Below are positions 9,363 through 16,648 of a DNA stretch of 44,045 nucleotides, piece after piece; the stretch's first letter is position 1; each line of letters opens with the position of its first letter. Under the pieces are notes generated by a model that did no database searches, had not been told where the DNA came from, and worked only from the letters and a program-made list of their open reading frames with translations. The DNA comes from JACDBZ01 sp038233215 (GTDB taxonomy: Bacteria; Chloroflexota; Limnocylindria; QHBO01). Where the stretch lies: the NCBI GenBank assembly GCA_038233215.1, contig JBBSML010000021.1, forward strand, positions 1 through 44,045, read 5' to 3'. The translations under genes and the position numbers were made by a program.

Positions 9363-10028
9363 TTATTTCTTGGGCTTCTCGGCCTCTGCCACCTCGTCGG
9401 CGGTGGGCACCTCGCCGCCGGCCGCATGGGTCATGCTGATGAGCGACTCGTTGACACCATGGAACACCTCGTCGATGAGGCCATATTCCTTCGCCTCGTC
9501 GGGACTCATGAAGTAGTCCCGCTCCGACTCGCGCTTGACCTTCTCGACTGTCTGGCCCGTGTGCTCGGCAAGAATCTCCAGGAGACGGTTGACGAGGTGC
9601 AGGTTCTCTCGCATCTGGATCTCGACGTCCGGCGTGTTTCCCCGAAAGCCGGATGAACCCTGGTGGATCATGATCCGGCTGTTCGGCAGCGCATAGCGCT
9701 TCCCGGTCGCGCCAGCCGCCAGCAGCACGGCACCCATCGAGGCAGCCTGGCCGATGCAGATGGTGCTCACCGGCGCGCGCAGGTACTGCATCGTGTCGTA
9801 GATCGCGAGACCGCTCGTCACCACGCCGCCCGGCGAGTTGATGTAGAGCTGGATGTCCTTCTCAGGGTCCTCGCTCTCGAGGAAGAGGAGCTGGGCGATG
9901 ATGAGGTTTGCGACGTTGTCCTCGACCGCGTCACCCAGGAAGATGATGCGGTCCTTCAGGAGCCGCGAATAGATATCGAACGCGCGTTCACCGCGAGCGC
10001 TCGACTCGATGACCATGGGGACGAGCAT
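9363..10028 (-). CDS. clpP: ATP-dependent Clp protease proteolytic subunit ClpP
   Basis: A 221-residue serine peptidase that forms the tetradecameric chamber served by ClpX. The catalytic triad is readable: Ser97 in GQAASMGA, His122 in MIHQ and Asp171 in ERDYFM. The YINSPGG oxyanion strand and the handle helix (NRLLEILAEHTGQ) are in place. The C-terminal tail (HAAGGEVPTADEVAEAEKPKK) is slightly longer than in typical ClpP. The ATG at 10028 follows the tig stop by only 3 nt, so tig and clpP form one operon. A short propeptide before RGERAFDIYSRLL is expected to be cleaved. Confidence 0.98.
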   Translation of the reverse strand: MLVPMVIESSARGERAFDIYSRLLKDRIIFLGDAVEDNVANLIIAQLLFLESEDPEKDIQLYINSPGGVVTSGLAIYDTMQYLRAPVSTICIGQAASMGAVLLAAGATGKRYALPNSRIMIHQGSSGFRGNTPDVEIQMRENLHLVNRLLEILAEHTGQTVEKVKRESERDYFMSPDEAKEYGLIDEVFHGVNESLISMTHAAGGEVPTADEVAEAEKPKK

Positions 10029-10031
10029 CGG

Positions 10032-11375
10032 TTATTCGGACTCCTCGGGCTGCTCGATGGATTCTTTCGTCGGGGACGCATCGGTCCCGATGGCGCGCTC
10101 GATGAGCGTGTCGACCAGTGTACGGTTGCGAATCGTCATGCGCAGGTAGCTTCGCCCACGGCGTGACGTGAGGTACTCGCGCAGCTTTGCGTCGTTGTCG
10201 TAGCGGGCCAGCTGATCCGCGATCTCGGCGTCGATATCGATGTCGGTGGCGTCGACCCCCTCCTTCTCGGCGATGGCCGACAGAACGAGAAGCGTCTTGA
10301 CCCGGCGCGTGGCTGGCTCGCGGAGCTCGGTGGCGAGCTCCTCCGGGCTCTGCTTCGAGAGCGCCAGATATTGCTCCATGTCGATGCGCTGCTGGGCAAG
10401 CCGGGTACGCAGCTCATCGCGCATGATCTCGATCTCGTTGGCCAGCATCACCTCGGGGATCTCGACGGTGGCATTCGTGGTCGCGAAGTCGATGATCCGG
10501 TCGCCGAACGCGTGGCGCGCCTCCGCCTCCGCGCGCTTCTCCATGGCCTCGCGGATCTCAGCTCGTAGACCATCGAGTGTTTGAACGTCACCCACGCTCA
10601 TGGCGAATTCGTCGGTCAGCTCGGGCAGAACCTTCTCGCGCAGGTCCAGCAGCTCCACGTCGAAATGCGTCTCCTTCCCCTTCAGCTCCTCGACCCGATA
10701 GTCATCGGGGAAGGTGATGTCAAACCCCGTTTCATCGCCGATCTTCATGCCGACCAGGTGCGCCTCCCAGCCAGGAATCATCCGATCCTCGCCGATGACC
10801 AGGGGCATCCGATCGGCGCTGCCGCCCTCGAATGGCTCTCCGTCGGCCGTCCCGACGAATTTCACGCTGGCGATGTCGCCCGCTGCCGCGGCGCGGTCAT
10901 CAATCGGCCGCAGCGTGGCCTGCTGCTGGCGCAGCTCGCCGATCACCTGCTCAACCTGCTCATCGGTGACCTCGGGCGTCTCGAGCTCAAAGGAAAATCC
11001 GGAGTAGGCGCCGAGCGCGACCTCGGGTCGCACCGGGACGGTGGCCGTGAAGGTGATGGACTGGCCCTCGGTTACCGACGATGGATCGATGTCCACCTCG
11101 GGCTGATCGATCGGGATGATCTTCGACTCGTCGAGTGCGCGGTCGTAGGAGTCGCTGACCAGGTGGTCGATCGCCTCGGCAAGCACGCTGTTTCGACCGA
11201 CAAAGCGGTCAATGACGTGGCGTGGCGCCTTGCCCGGCCGGAAGCCAGGCACCTTGGTGCGTTCCGCGACGTGGCGGTAGGCGGTGGCGAAATGCCGGTC
11301 GACCTCGTCGGATGGAACCTCAATCTCGAGGACCATCTTCGAGCCCGCTTCCGGTCGCGTCGATACGGTGACCAA
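10032..11375 (-). CDS. tig: Trigger factor
   Basis: A 447-residue ribosome-associated chaperone and prolyl isomerase. The N-terminal ribosome-binding domain carries the signature KVPGFRPGKAP. The FKBP-like PPIase domain (GDIASVKFVGTADGEPFEGG...) follows, then a long helical C-terminal domain ending in an acidic tail. The start is TTG at 11375: AGGAG lies 5 nt upstream and the protein then begins VTVSTRPEAGSKMVLEIEV, as in full-length homologues. It starts 27 bp after the 3' end of tRNA-Leu on the same strand, so the tRNA, tig and clpP may share a primary transcript. Confidence 0.97.
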   Translation of the reverse strand: MVTVSTRPEAGSKMVLEIEVPSDEVDRHFATAYRHVAERTKVPGFRPGKAPRHVIDRFVGRNSVLAEAIDHLVSDSYDRALDESKIIPIDQPEVDIDPSSVTEGQSITFTATVPVRPEVALGAYSGFSFELETPEVTDEQVEQVIGELRQQQATLRPIDDRAAAAGDIASVKFVGTADGEPFEGGSADRMPLVIGEDRMIPGWEAHLVGMKIGDETGFDITFPDDYRVEELKGKETHFDVELLDLREKVLPELTDEFAMSVGDVQTLDGLRAEIREAMEKRAEAEARHAFGDRIIDFATTNATVEIPEVMLANEIEIMRDELRTRLAQQRIDMEQYLALSKQSPEELATELREPATRRVKTLLVLSAIAEKEGVDATDIDIDAEIADQLARYDNDAKLREYLTSRRGRSYLRMTIRNRTLVDTLIERAIGTDASPTKESIEQPEESE

Positions 11376-11402
11376 GTCGGCTCCTGCTGCGGCGGCTGGC
11401 GT

Positions 11403-11486
11403 GGTGGGCGAGGCGAGATTCGAACTCGCACGTCTTGCGACACCGGCTCCTAAAGCCGGCGCGTCTACCGTTCCGCCACTCGCCCA
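11403..11486 (-). tRNA. tRNA-Leu (anticodon UAG)
   Basis: The minus strand folds into a complete cloverleaf. The acceptor GGGCGAG pairs with CTCGCCC, the anticodon stem CCGGC/GCCGG closes the loop TTTAGGA (anticodon TAG), the T arm is GCGAG-TTCGAAT-CTCGC, and the CCA end is encoded. The long variable arm between the anticodon and T arms is that of a class II tRNA and fits leucine. It lies directly upstream of tig. Confidence 0.97.
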
Positions 11487-11730
11487 TGGCTTCGTCTTGT
11501 GACGTTGGTTCGATTTGTGAAGCGCGTATTACTCGATGGAGGCCCCTTGCATAGTGCATCAGACGCGCTACACCTGTGGGTGTCGCTGGCAACCGTCAGC
11601 AGGCGCCTCGGCCATGCCGAGGGCCACGCCCGAGACTCATAGTGTAGCCAACGACCGGACCATCGCATCAACCCGCGACGACTGGACCCTCCCCCTACGG
11701 TCCGAGGGCAAAGCGAGCGCACGCTCGCGA

Positions 11731-12012
11731 TCACTTGAGCCGGCGCCGCAGGAGCCCGGCGATCTCCTTGAGGTCCGCCTGCGTCGCCCTGCCTTTGACA
11801 GCGTCCTGCGCCCAGGCATCGAGGTGCGATTCGAGGGCGATGCCCGATACCTCGCGCAGGGCGGCCACTGCGGCTTCGACCTGGTGCACGACGTCGAGGC
11901 AGTAGCGATCGGCCTCGATCATCTGCTGCAGGCCACGGACCTGGCCCTCGGCCTTCCGCAATCGGCTCAGGAGGTCCGGCCTGCGATCGGCGTAATGGGT
12001 CACGCGCTTCAA
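11731..12012 (-). CDS. CsoR/RcnR-family metal-sensing repressor
   Basis: A 93-residue all-helical DUF156 protein of the CsoR/RcnR/FrmR family, whose members bind DNA as tetramers and release it on metal or aldehyde binding. The helix-1 signature RLRKAEGQVRGLQQMIE is clear. Of the Cu(I) ligands Cys-His-Cys, Cys38 (RYCLDV) and His63 (ESHLDAW) are present, but the third position is Trp67. The effector is therefore uncertain: a non-copper metal or a reactive small molecule is possible. The start is a TTG at 12012 with AGGGGG close upstream; an in-frame GTG four codons in is the alternative. An inverted repeat just upstream suggests autoregulation together with the divergent DUF305 gene. Confidence 0.88.
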   Translation of the reverse strand: MKRVTHYADRRPDLLSRLRKAEGQVRGLQQMIEADRYCLDVVHQVEAAVAALREVSGIALESHLDAWAQDAVKGRATQADLKEIAGLLRRRLK

Positions 12013-12013
12013 G

Positions 12014-12028
12014 TACCCCCTGCGGGTA
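12014..12028. promoter_or_regulatory. Probable CsoR-type operator TACCC-N5-GGGTA
   Basis: TACCC CCTGC GGGTA is a perfect 5-bp inverted repeat with a G/C tract flanked by TA. That layout matches known CsoR-family operators. It starts 1 bp upstream of the csoR-like start codon and lies within the 81-bp spacer to the divergent DUF305 gene. Confidence 0.6.
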
Positions 12029-12093
12029 TGAGGTAGTGGTGTCGACCTTGCAGTCTGCGTACCAGAGTATCAACCCATGCCGCGAGGATGACG

Positions 12094-12678
12094 ATGACGG
12101 ATTCAGGACCACATGATGAGACCGCACGGGCCGATGAGGCTCCGTCAGCCGACGGACATCCCGGTCGATCGATGTACCTGCGCTTCGGCGCCATGATCGC
12201 GACGTCGATCGTGGTGATGTACCTGGTCACCTACCTCAACGTGTTCGACGTCGCGCATATCCACTTCAGCGAGGAGCGCGTGTACATGGCCCTGACCATG
12301 GGCGGAGCCATGGGCGTGGTGATGATGGCGTGGATGTGGGGCATGTACGCGGATCGGCGCTGGAACATCGGCATCATCGCCGGCGCTGTCCTGCTCGGCG
12401 TGGTGGCAACGTTCCTGTCGCAGTCACAGCTGCTTGTCGCGGACGCCAATTACATGCGCGGCATGATCCCCCACCACTCGATCGCCATCCTCACCAGCGA
12501 ACGGGCCGGTATCAAGGACGTGCGGGTGCGCGAGCTGGCCGACGAGATCATCAAAGCCCAACGGCGCGAGATCGCCGAGATGGAGTGGCTGCTGGCGGAC
12601 ATCGCCGACAACGGCGAGGCCACCACTTCCGAGGAGGCGGAGGCACGTCCGGTGCCGTCGTTCGAGGCGAGCCCGTAG
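12094..12678 (+). CDS. DUF305-domain membrane protein
   Basis: A 194-residue protein with three or four membrane helices in its first half (MIATSIVVMYLVTYL, MALTMGGAMGVVMMAWMWGM, IGIIAGAVLLGVVATFL). A DUF305 segment follows: ANYMRGMIPHHSIAIL and later EIIKAQRREIAEMEWLL. DUF305 is a ferritin-like helical domain often found near copper and other metal genes. The ATG at 12094 is chosen over the in-frame one at 12088 because GAGG stands 6 nt before it. Divergent pairing with a CsoR-type regulator and the shared operator suggest metal-responsive expression. A role in metal binding or homeostasis is inferred. Confidence 0.85.
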   Translation: MTDSGPHDETARADEAPSADGHPGRSMYLRFGAMIATSIVVMYLVTYLNVFDVAHIHFSEERVYMALTMGGAMGVVMMAWMWGMYADRRWNIGIIAGAVLLGVVATFLSQSQLLVADANYMRGMIPHHSIAILTSERAGIKDVRVRELADEIIKAQRREIAEMEWLLADIADNGEATTSEEAEARPVPSFEASP

Positions 12679-12766
12679 GTCGGGGTTCGAGCCTGCCCGG
12701 ACCAGCAGCGGGCTTGAAATTCGAGTACCCCAAGCAACCGCATCACGCTGGGAACGGAGGAGGAGC

Positions 12767-12814
12767 ATGCCCCTGCACTGTGACGCCTGCGGCTGTGGCG
12801 GCGGGAGAAGGTAG
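12767..12814 (+). CDS. Possible 15-residue Cys-rich micropeptide
   Basis: An ATG preceded by GGAGGAGGAG (12756-12765), the strongest Shine-Dalgarno in the window, opens a 15-codon frame reading MPLHCDACGCGGGRR. The CxxCxC cluster with a preceding His could hold a soft metal ion. It lies 88 bp downstream of the DUF305 gene and on its strand, near the csoR-like regulator. The ribosome-binding site is what supports it; with so few codons it could still be chance. Confidence 0.4.
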   Translation: MPLHCDACGCGGGRR

Positions 12815-12835
12815 GACGAGCGAGGTGCGCCGCAT

Positions 12836-13768
12836 CTACTCCGACACGGGGCCATCGGCATCGCGGCGATGCGGGCGCGGTCGGCGACTGGCCTCGGACT
12901 GTCCCGGAAGGTCGTGGTCGCGTCGCGACTCGCGGTCCGGCGAGTTCAGCCCGGCAACCAATTGCGCACCGAGAAGAATGATGCTCGAGGCGACGAGCGC
13001 CCAGGTAAGGACGACGGCCAGCCCGGCAATCGGTCCGTAGGCCGACCCAAACCCTCCGAAGGTGACCAGGTAGGCCGTAAAGCCCGCTTGCGCAACCCGC
13101 AGTGCGACCGCGGCGAGCGCAGCGCCGAGCAGCGCCGTCTTCCAGCTGGCCGCCCGTTGTGGGATGAGGAAGTACAGCAGGAACAACCCGGTGCTCAGGA
13201 AGAGCACCGGTATGAGCTGGCTCTGCGCCACGAGGCTGACCGCCACCGGCAGGTTGAAGACGTCGCTGGCAATGGCGACCGCCACGTCGACCGCGCCGGC
13301 AAGCGCCAGCAGCACGCCGACGGTGAAGACCATCGCCATCCTCTCGACCTGGCGCCGCCAGAAACCGGGCGGCTCGATCTCCTGCCACATGATGTTGATC
13401 GCGGCGATCAGGCTGGCGAAGATGCGCGAGCCCGAGAAGAGCAAAAAGCCGACGGCCACGAGCGCGGCCGGCCCGCTTGCGTTCACCGTCTGCTCGACGA
13501 TGTCGGCCACGACATCGTCCTGCGCGGGCAGGAACTGCTGGATCTGGCCGACGAGGAAGGATTGCGCCGCGTCGGCTCCCACGACGACCACGCCGATCGA
13601 GACTGCCGCGACGAGCAACGGCGGCACCGACAGAACGAGGTAGAAGGCCACGGCGCCGGACCACTGGAGGCCCTCCTCGTCGAGATAGTTCGCCACCGTC
13701 CGGCGCGCCACGCGCCAGGCGGGCCGCAGTCGCTTCGGGATCCGCCGTTCCAGCCAATTGAGGGGCAT
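12836..13768 (-). CDS. YihY/virulence factor BrkB family membrane protein
   Basis: A 310-residue inner-membrane protein with about six hydrophobic helices. It contains the family hallmarks WSGAVAFYLVLSVPPLL near residues 35-51, SGSRIFASLIAAINIMWQ, and the C-terminal GSAYGPIAGLAVVLTWALVASSIILLGAQL. The family (once called RNase BN, wrongly) has unknown function and may be a transporter. The ATG at 13768 is preferred to the GTG at 13810 because it gives the usual MPLNWLERRIPKRLRPAW opening. CAGAAT lies 7 nt before it as a possible -10. The C-terminal tail is Arg/Asp-rich and hydrophilic. Confidence 0.9.
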   Translation of the reverse strand: MPLNWLERRIPKRLRPAWRVARRTVANYLDEEGLQWSGAVAFYLVLSVPPLLVAAVSIGVVVVGADAAQSFLVGQIQQFLPAQDDVVADIVEQTVNASGPAALVAVGFLLFSGSRIFASLIAAINIMWQEIEPPGFWRRQVERMAMVFTVGVLLALAGAVDVAVAIASDVFNLPVAVSLVAQSQLIPVLFLSTGLFLLYFLIPQRAASWKTALLGAALAAVALRVAQAGFTAYLVTFGGFGSAYGPIAGLAVVLTWALVASSIILLGAQLVAGLNSPDRESRRDHDLPGQSEASRRPRPHRRDADGPVSE

Positions 13769-14000
13769 GCCCCAAATTCTGGCAGATGCGAAAGGAGCGG
13801 ACTGATGCACGGCGGTTCACGCGACTTGGATCGCCGCCATTGGTACAGCCGCCGAATGCCATACCTGCTCGTATCGACCCCAGCATGTGACCAAAGCGAC
13901 TTCGGATTGCACGGGGTGAATCGGAGGATGCGCGCAATTCATCCGATGTGAACGTGGTTTCACCGCATGGAACCGAAGGGACGGCACCTACACTCATGGC

Positions 14001-14141
14001 ATGCCCCGCATGCCGAACTTGGGAGACGTCAACGCCGCGCACAATCGGCGCGGATCCGTCGACGTGACCGGCCGGCACGTGGCCATCGTGACGACCGGTC
14101 GCAGCGTCTCGCCCGACGTCGTGCGGCAGGTGCTGGCCTGA
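14001..14141 (+). CDS. Small ORF coupled to the DUF421 gene (46 aa)
   Basis: A 46-codon frame (MPRMPNLGDVNAAHN...VVRQVLA) ends in a TGA that overlaps the ATG of the next gene (TGATG), an arrangement typical of translational coupling. The sequence reads like a folded fragment (VDVTGRHVAIVTTGRSVSPDVV). TACACT (13989-13994) stands 6 nt before the ATG. No family is recognised. It may be a real leader gene or a regulatory upstream ORF. Confidence 0.45.
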   Translation: MPRMPNLGDVNAAHNRRGSVDVTGRHVAIVTTGRSVSPDVVRQVLA

Positions 14142-14671
14142 TGTTTTTCGACGACTGGGCCGGCATCGGCCGAACCGCCATCGTCGGGATCGCCGCCTAC
14201 GTCGGCGTCATCCTCCTGGTGCGGCTGGCCGGCAAGCGAACGCTGTCGAAGATGAACGCCTTCGACCTCATCATCACCGTGGCACTCGGATCGACCTTTG
14301 CGACCATTCTTCTCTCAGAAGACGTGGCACTGGCCGAAGGCCTGACGGCCTTCGCGCTCCTGATCGGCCTGCAGTTCGTCATCACATGGCTCTCCGTCCG
14401 CATGAGCGCGGTGCGGTCGCTGGTGAAGTCCGAGCCGACCCTCCTCGTCATCAGCGGCCGGATGCAGGACGCCGCGCTCCGCGACCAGCGCGTCGGCGAG
14501 GACGAGGTCCTGCAGGCCGTCAGGCAGGAAGGCTTCGGCAGCATCGCCGACGTTTACGCCGTCGTGCTCGAGACCGACGGCAGCTTCTCGGTCATCGGGG
14601 TTGGGCCCGCTCGCGTCGACGACTCCGCGCTGCGCAACGTTGTCGGCTGGGATCTGGATTCGAAGCCCTAG
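14141..14671 (+). CDS. DUF421 (YetF-like) membrane protein
   Basis: A 176-residue protein with two or three N-terminal membrane helices (AIVGIAAYVGVILLVRL, LTAFALLIGLQFVITWL). The family signature GKRTLSKMNAFDLIITVALGS is followed by the soluble YetF C-terminal domain (RSLVKSEPTLLVISGRM..., QAVRQEGFGSIADVYAVVLETDGSFSVI). YetF-type proteins are linked to spore and membrane physiology in Bacillus, but their biochemical role is unknown. The start ATG overlaps the stop of the 46-codon ORF; a frame extension to 13967 in this phase is not protein-like. It ends tail to tail with the channel-like gene, the two stop codons sharing the tetranucleotide CTAG. Confidence 0.9.
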   Translation: MFFDDWAGIGRTAIVGIAAYVGVILLVRLAGKRTLSKMNAFDLIITVALGSTFATILLSEDVALAEGLTAFALLIGLQFVITWLSVRMSAVRSLVKSEPTLLVISGRMQDAALRDQRVGEDEVLQAVRQEGFGSIADVYAVVLETDGSFSVIGVGPARVDDSALRNVVGWDLDSKP

Positions 14672-15402
14672 CCGGGCTCGACGGGCGGTCGCGGTGACGT
14701 CGCCGTCCGGCGTGTCGGGCCGAAGAGCACGGCCGCCACGACGCCGGCGACGTAACCAAGCAGCACGAGCCCGCCGAACATCAGCACCAGGGCCACGATC
14801 CGCCCGCCGACGGTCACCGGCTCGGAAGCCGCGCCGACCGTGGTCAGGGTGGCGGTCGCCCACCACAGCGCCTCGCCGTAGTCGGTGATCTGTGCTCCCG
14901 GCGCCTCGGCCTCGAACATCAGCAGCGCCGCCGATCCCAGCAGCGCCGACGTCGCCGCCAGCGCGGCGGCGTAGCCGGCCCGGGTCCAGGCCAGGGCGCC
15001 GCGCAGTGACCTCGCGATGCGATTGAATCCCGCCGCCAGCCGCACCGAATTGGTCGCCCGCAGGATCCGCACGGCCCGCAATGCGCGGAACGCGCGCAGG
15101 AACGGGATGACGAGTGACACGGCAGTCAACCAGTTGCGGCGCAGGTAGCGGAGCCGATCCGGACTGATCATGATGCCGAGCAGGAACTGCACGACGAAGA
15201 CGACCCAGATGGCCAGCTGGATCCAGCTGAGCACGGGCGCGGCCGCCGACCCCTGCGCCTCGAGGATGAGCTCGACCGCCAGCACGACGGCGAAGACAAC
15301 GGCCAGATACGTCGCGGGTCCGGCGAGCATGGCCTCGATCTCGGCCACCAGGCGGTATCGCTGCGCGCGCGTGCGCCGGAGCTCCGGAGCGGGCTGGCTC
15401 AT
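14668..15402 (-). CDS. Voltage-gated K+-channel-like protein, degenerate filter
   Basis: A 244-residue membrane protein with six predicted helices. S4 carries arginines every third residue (Arg103, 106, 109, 112, 115), followed by a pore helix, filter and S6 (RIVALVLMFGGLVLLGYVAG). The filter reads TLTTVGAASEP (185-195) where K+ channels have TTVGYGD, so the YGD is replaced and one residue is missing. It may be a non-selective or altered-selectivity channel, or non-conducting. The N-terminus is Arg-rich and the ATG at 15402 lies 6 nt after TAGCCT. The stop overlaps that of the DUF421 gene on the other strand. Confidence 0.85.
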   Translation of the reverse strand: MSQPAPELRRTRAQRYRLVAEIEAMLAGPATYLAVVFAVVLAVELILEAQGSAAAPVLSWIQLAIWVVFVVQFLLGIMISPDRLRYLRRNWLTAVSLVIPFLRAFRALRAVRILRATNSVRLAAGFNRIARSLRGALAWTRAGYAAALAATSALLGSAALLMFEAEAPGAQITDYGEALWWATATLTTVGAASEPVTVGGRIVALVLMFGGLVLLGYVAGVVAAVLFGPTRRTATSPRPPVEPG

Positions 15403-15408
15403 CCCTCG

Positions 15409-15414
15409 AGGCTA
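15409..15414 (-). promoter_or_regulatory. Probable -10 element for the channel-like gene (TAGCCT)
   Basis: TAGCCT on the minus strand ends 6 nt before the ATG at 15402, with no Shine-Dalgarno between. No -35 was identified. Confidence 0.45.
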
Positions 15415-15448
15415 CACGCTCCGCCCGGGCTGGTGGCCAACCTGGGTC

Positions 15449-16132
15449 TCAGCGATCGCGCGAGCTCATGCCGGAGTAGCTGTCCGACTTCTCCGCTGCC
15501 GCGGCCCTCGCACGCTCCTCGGGAGACTTGGTGACATCCCCCTTGGCGCGACGCGGATCCGGCTCCGCAGCTCCGCCGGCCGTGCCGATTGCATCCAGCG
15601 TCGTGTGTCCGGATGGCGGTTCGCCCGACAGGAATCGCTCGACCGCCTTGCGCGCCAGCGCGGCAGTCAGGATGGCAGAGCCGGCCTCGAACGCGTTCCA
15701 TGCCGCGCGGCTCGGTCCCGGCGGACCCTCGGCGGCCTGCTTGGCCAGCTTCTTGGCGAGCTTGCCGTGGCGCTTCGGATCGTGACGCCAACGAACCAGC
15801 TCCTCGGAAAGAGACTGGCGAGCCTCTGCCGCTCGTGGGCCGATGGTGCCGGCCATCGAGTCGACCCAGGACTGCATCGGCTTCGGGAGGACGTCGTAGG
15901 CCTTCTCCGGATCCGAGCGGAAGAGCCGGCGGCGAGCGAACTTGGCCGCGCGGACCGGGCCGCCGACAACCAGGAAGACGGCACCCGCGCCCAGGCCGAT
16001 GAACAGTGCCGGGTTCTCCTGGAAGCGCTTTTTAAAATTGAGCGCCTCGCGCAACTGGTCGGCCGTGCGTTCCAGCTCGGTGCGCTTGGCGCTGATGGCT
16101 AGCCGCGTCTCAGCAAGCGGTTCTTCGCCCAC
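15449..16132 (-). CDS. DUF3618-like membrane-associated protein
   Basis: A 227-residue protein whose N-terminus (LAISAKRTELERTADQLREAL) resembles DUF3618 helices. One membrane segment follows (ALFIGLGAGAVFLVVGG, near 40-56), then a basic, Ala/Lys-rich soluble domain. The GTG at 16132 is chosen: GGAGG lies 7 nt upstream and the gene then overlaps the holin-like gene by 34 bp. The reading frame to 16267 has no such support. Genes of this kind commonly follow DUF1469/holin-like genes and may act in envelope stress or membrane organisation, but no molecular function is known. Confidence 0.7.
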   Translation of the reverse strand: MGEEPLAETRLAISAKRTELERTADQLREALNFKKRFQENPALFIGLGAGAVFLVVGGPVRAAKFARRRLFRSDPEKAYDVLPKPMQSWVDSMAGTIGPRAAEARQSLSEELVRWRHDPKRHGKLAKKLAKQAAEGPPGPSRAAWNAFEAGSAILTAALARKAVERFLSGEPPSGHTTLDAIGTAGGAAEPDPRRAKGDVTKSPEERARAAAAEKSDSYSGMSSRDR

Positions 16133-16506
16133 TCCACGTCCTCCTTCACCGCTGCGATCGTCTCTTCCGGGGTGTACTTGGTGCTCGTCACCCGCTTGAT
16201 CCCCCTCCAGGCCAACAAGCCTGCGCCGATGAGAAGCAGGGTCAGCAGGATCAACGCCACCCACCACAGCCCGATCAGCACCAGCACCGCCATGATGAAC
16301 GCCACCAGCCCGATCAGGAATACGAGACCCAGCGCCGCCGCTATCGCGAGCAGCACGATGCCGCCCTTGAGCTCACCGAGATTGCGGGCCATCTCCTGGC
16401 GGCCACGACGAATCTCCAGCTTCGCCAGGGTCACGCCGCCCGACACGAGGCGCTTCACCAGGGTGAATGCATTCTCGCGTTTCCGGGACGCGTCGCCTGT
16501 AGTCAT
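16099..16506 (-). CDS. Phage-holin-like DUF1469 membrane protein
   Basis: A 135-residue protein of the DUF1469/phage holin superfamily III type. An amphipathic N-terminal segment (AFTLVKRLVSGGVTLAKLEI) is followed by two closely spaced membrane helices (GGIVLLAIAAALGLVFLIGLVAFIM and LVLIGLWWVALILLTLLLIGAGLL) and a charged C-terminus. The name is historical; no lysis genes are nearby. GGAGG stands 4 nt before the ATG at 16506, and the downstream DUF3618-like gene overlaps its end, so the two form an operon. TAGAAT at 16569-16564 may be its -10, giving a leadered mRNA unlike many neighbours. Confidence 0.85.
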   Translation of the reverse strand: MTTGDASRKRENAFTLVKRLVSGGVTLAKLEIRRGRQEMARNLGELKGGIVLLAIAAALGLVFLIGLVAFIMAVLVLIGLWWVALILLTLLLIGAGLLAWRGIKRVTSTKYTPEETIAAVKEDVEWAKNRLLRRG

Positions 16507-16633
16507 GGCACCTCCGATGCGCGGGAGAGACGTACGCCAAGCCGGCGACGCATTTGTCACGTGATTCTAGCAACGAGTGATCGGACGACATCAGAGCAGA
16601 TCGGGTGCCACGGCACGAGATCGGGAGGTCCGC

Positions 16634-16639
16634 TATCCT
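16634..16639 (+). promoter_or_regulatory. Probable -10 element for the DUF3105 gene (TATCCT)
   Basis: TATCCT is followed after 9 nt by the ATG at 16649. No Shine-Dalgarno is visible between the two, and no clear -35. Confidence 0.45.
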
Positions 16640-16648
16640 CGCGGCCAG

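Noticed and set aside
12450..14078. 542-codon minus-strand frame covering the BrkB gene and its surroundings
   Set aside because: It is out of phase with the clear BrkB-family membrane protein and is Arg/Gly-rich filler.
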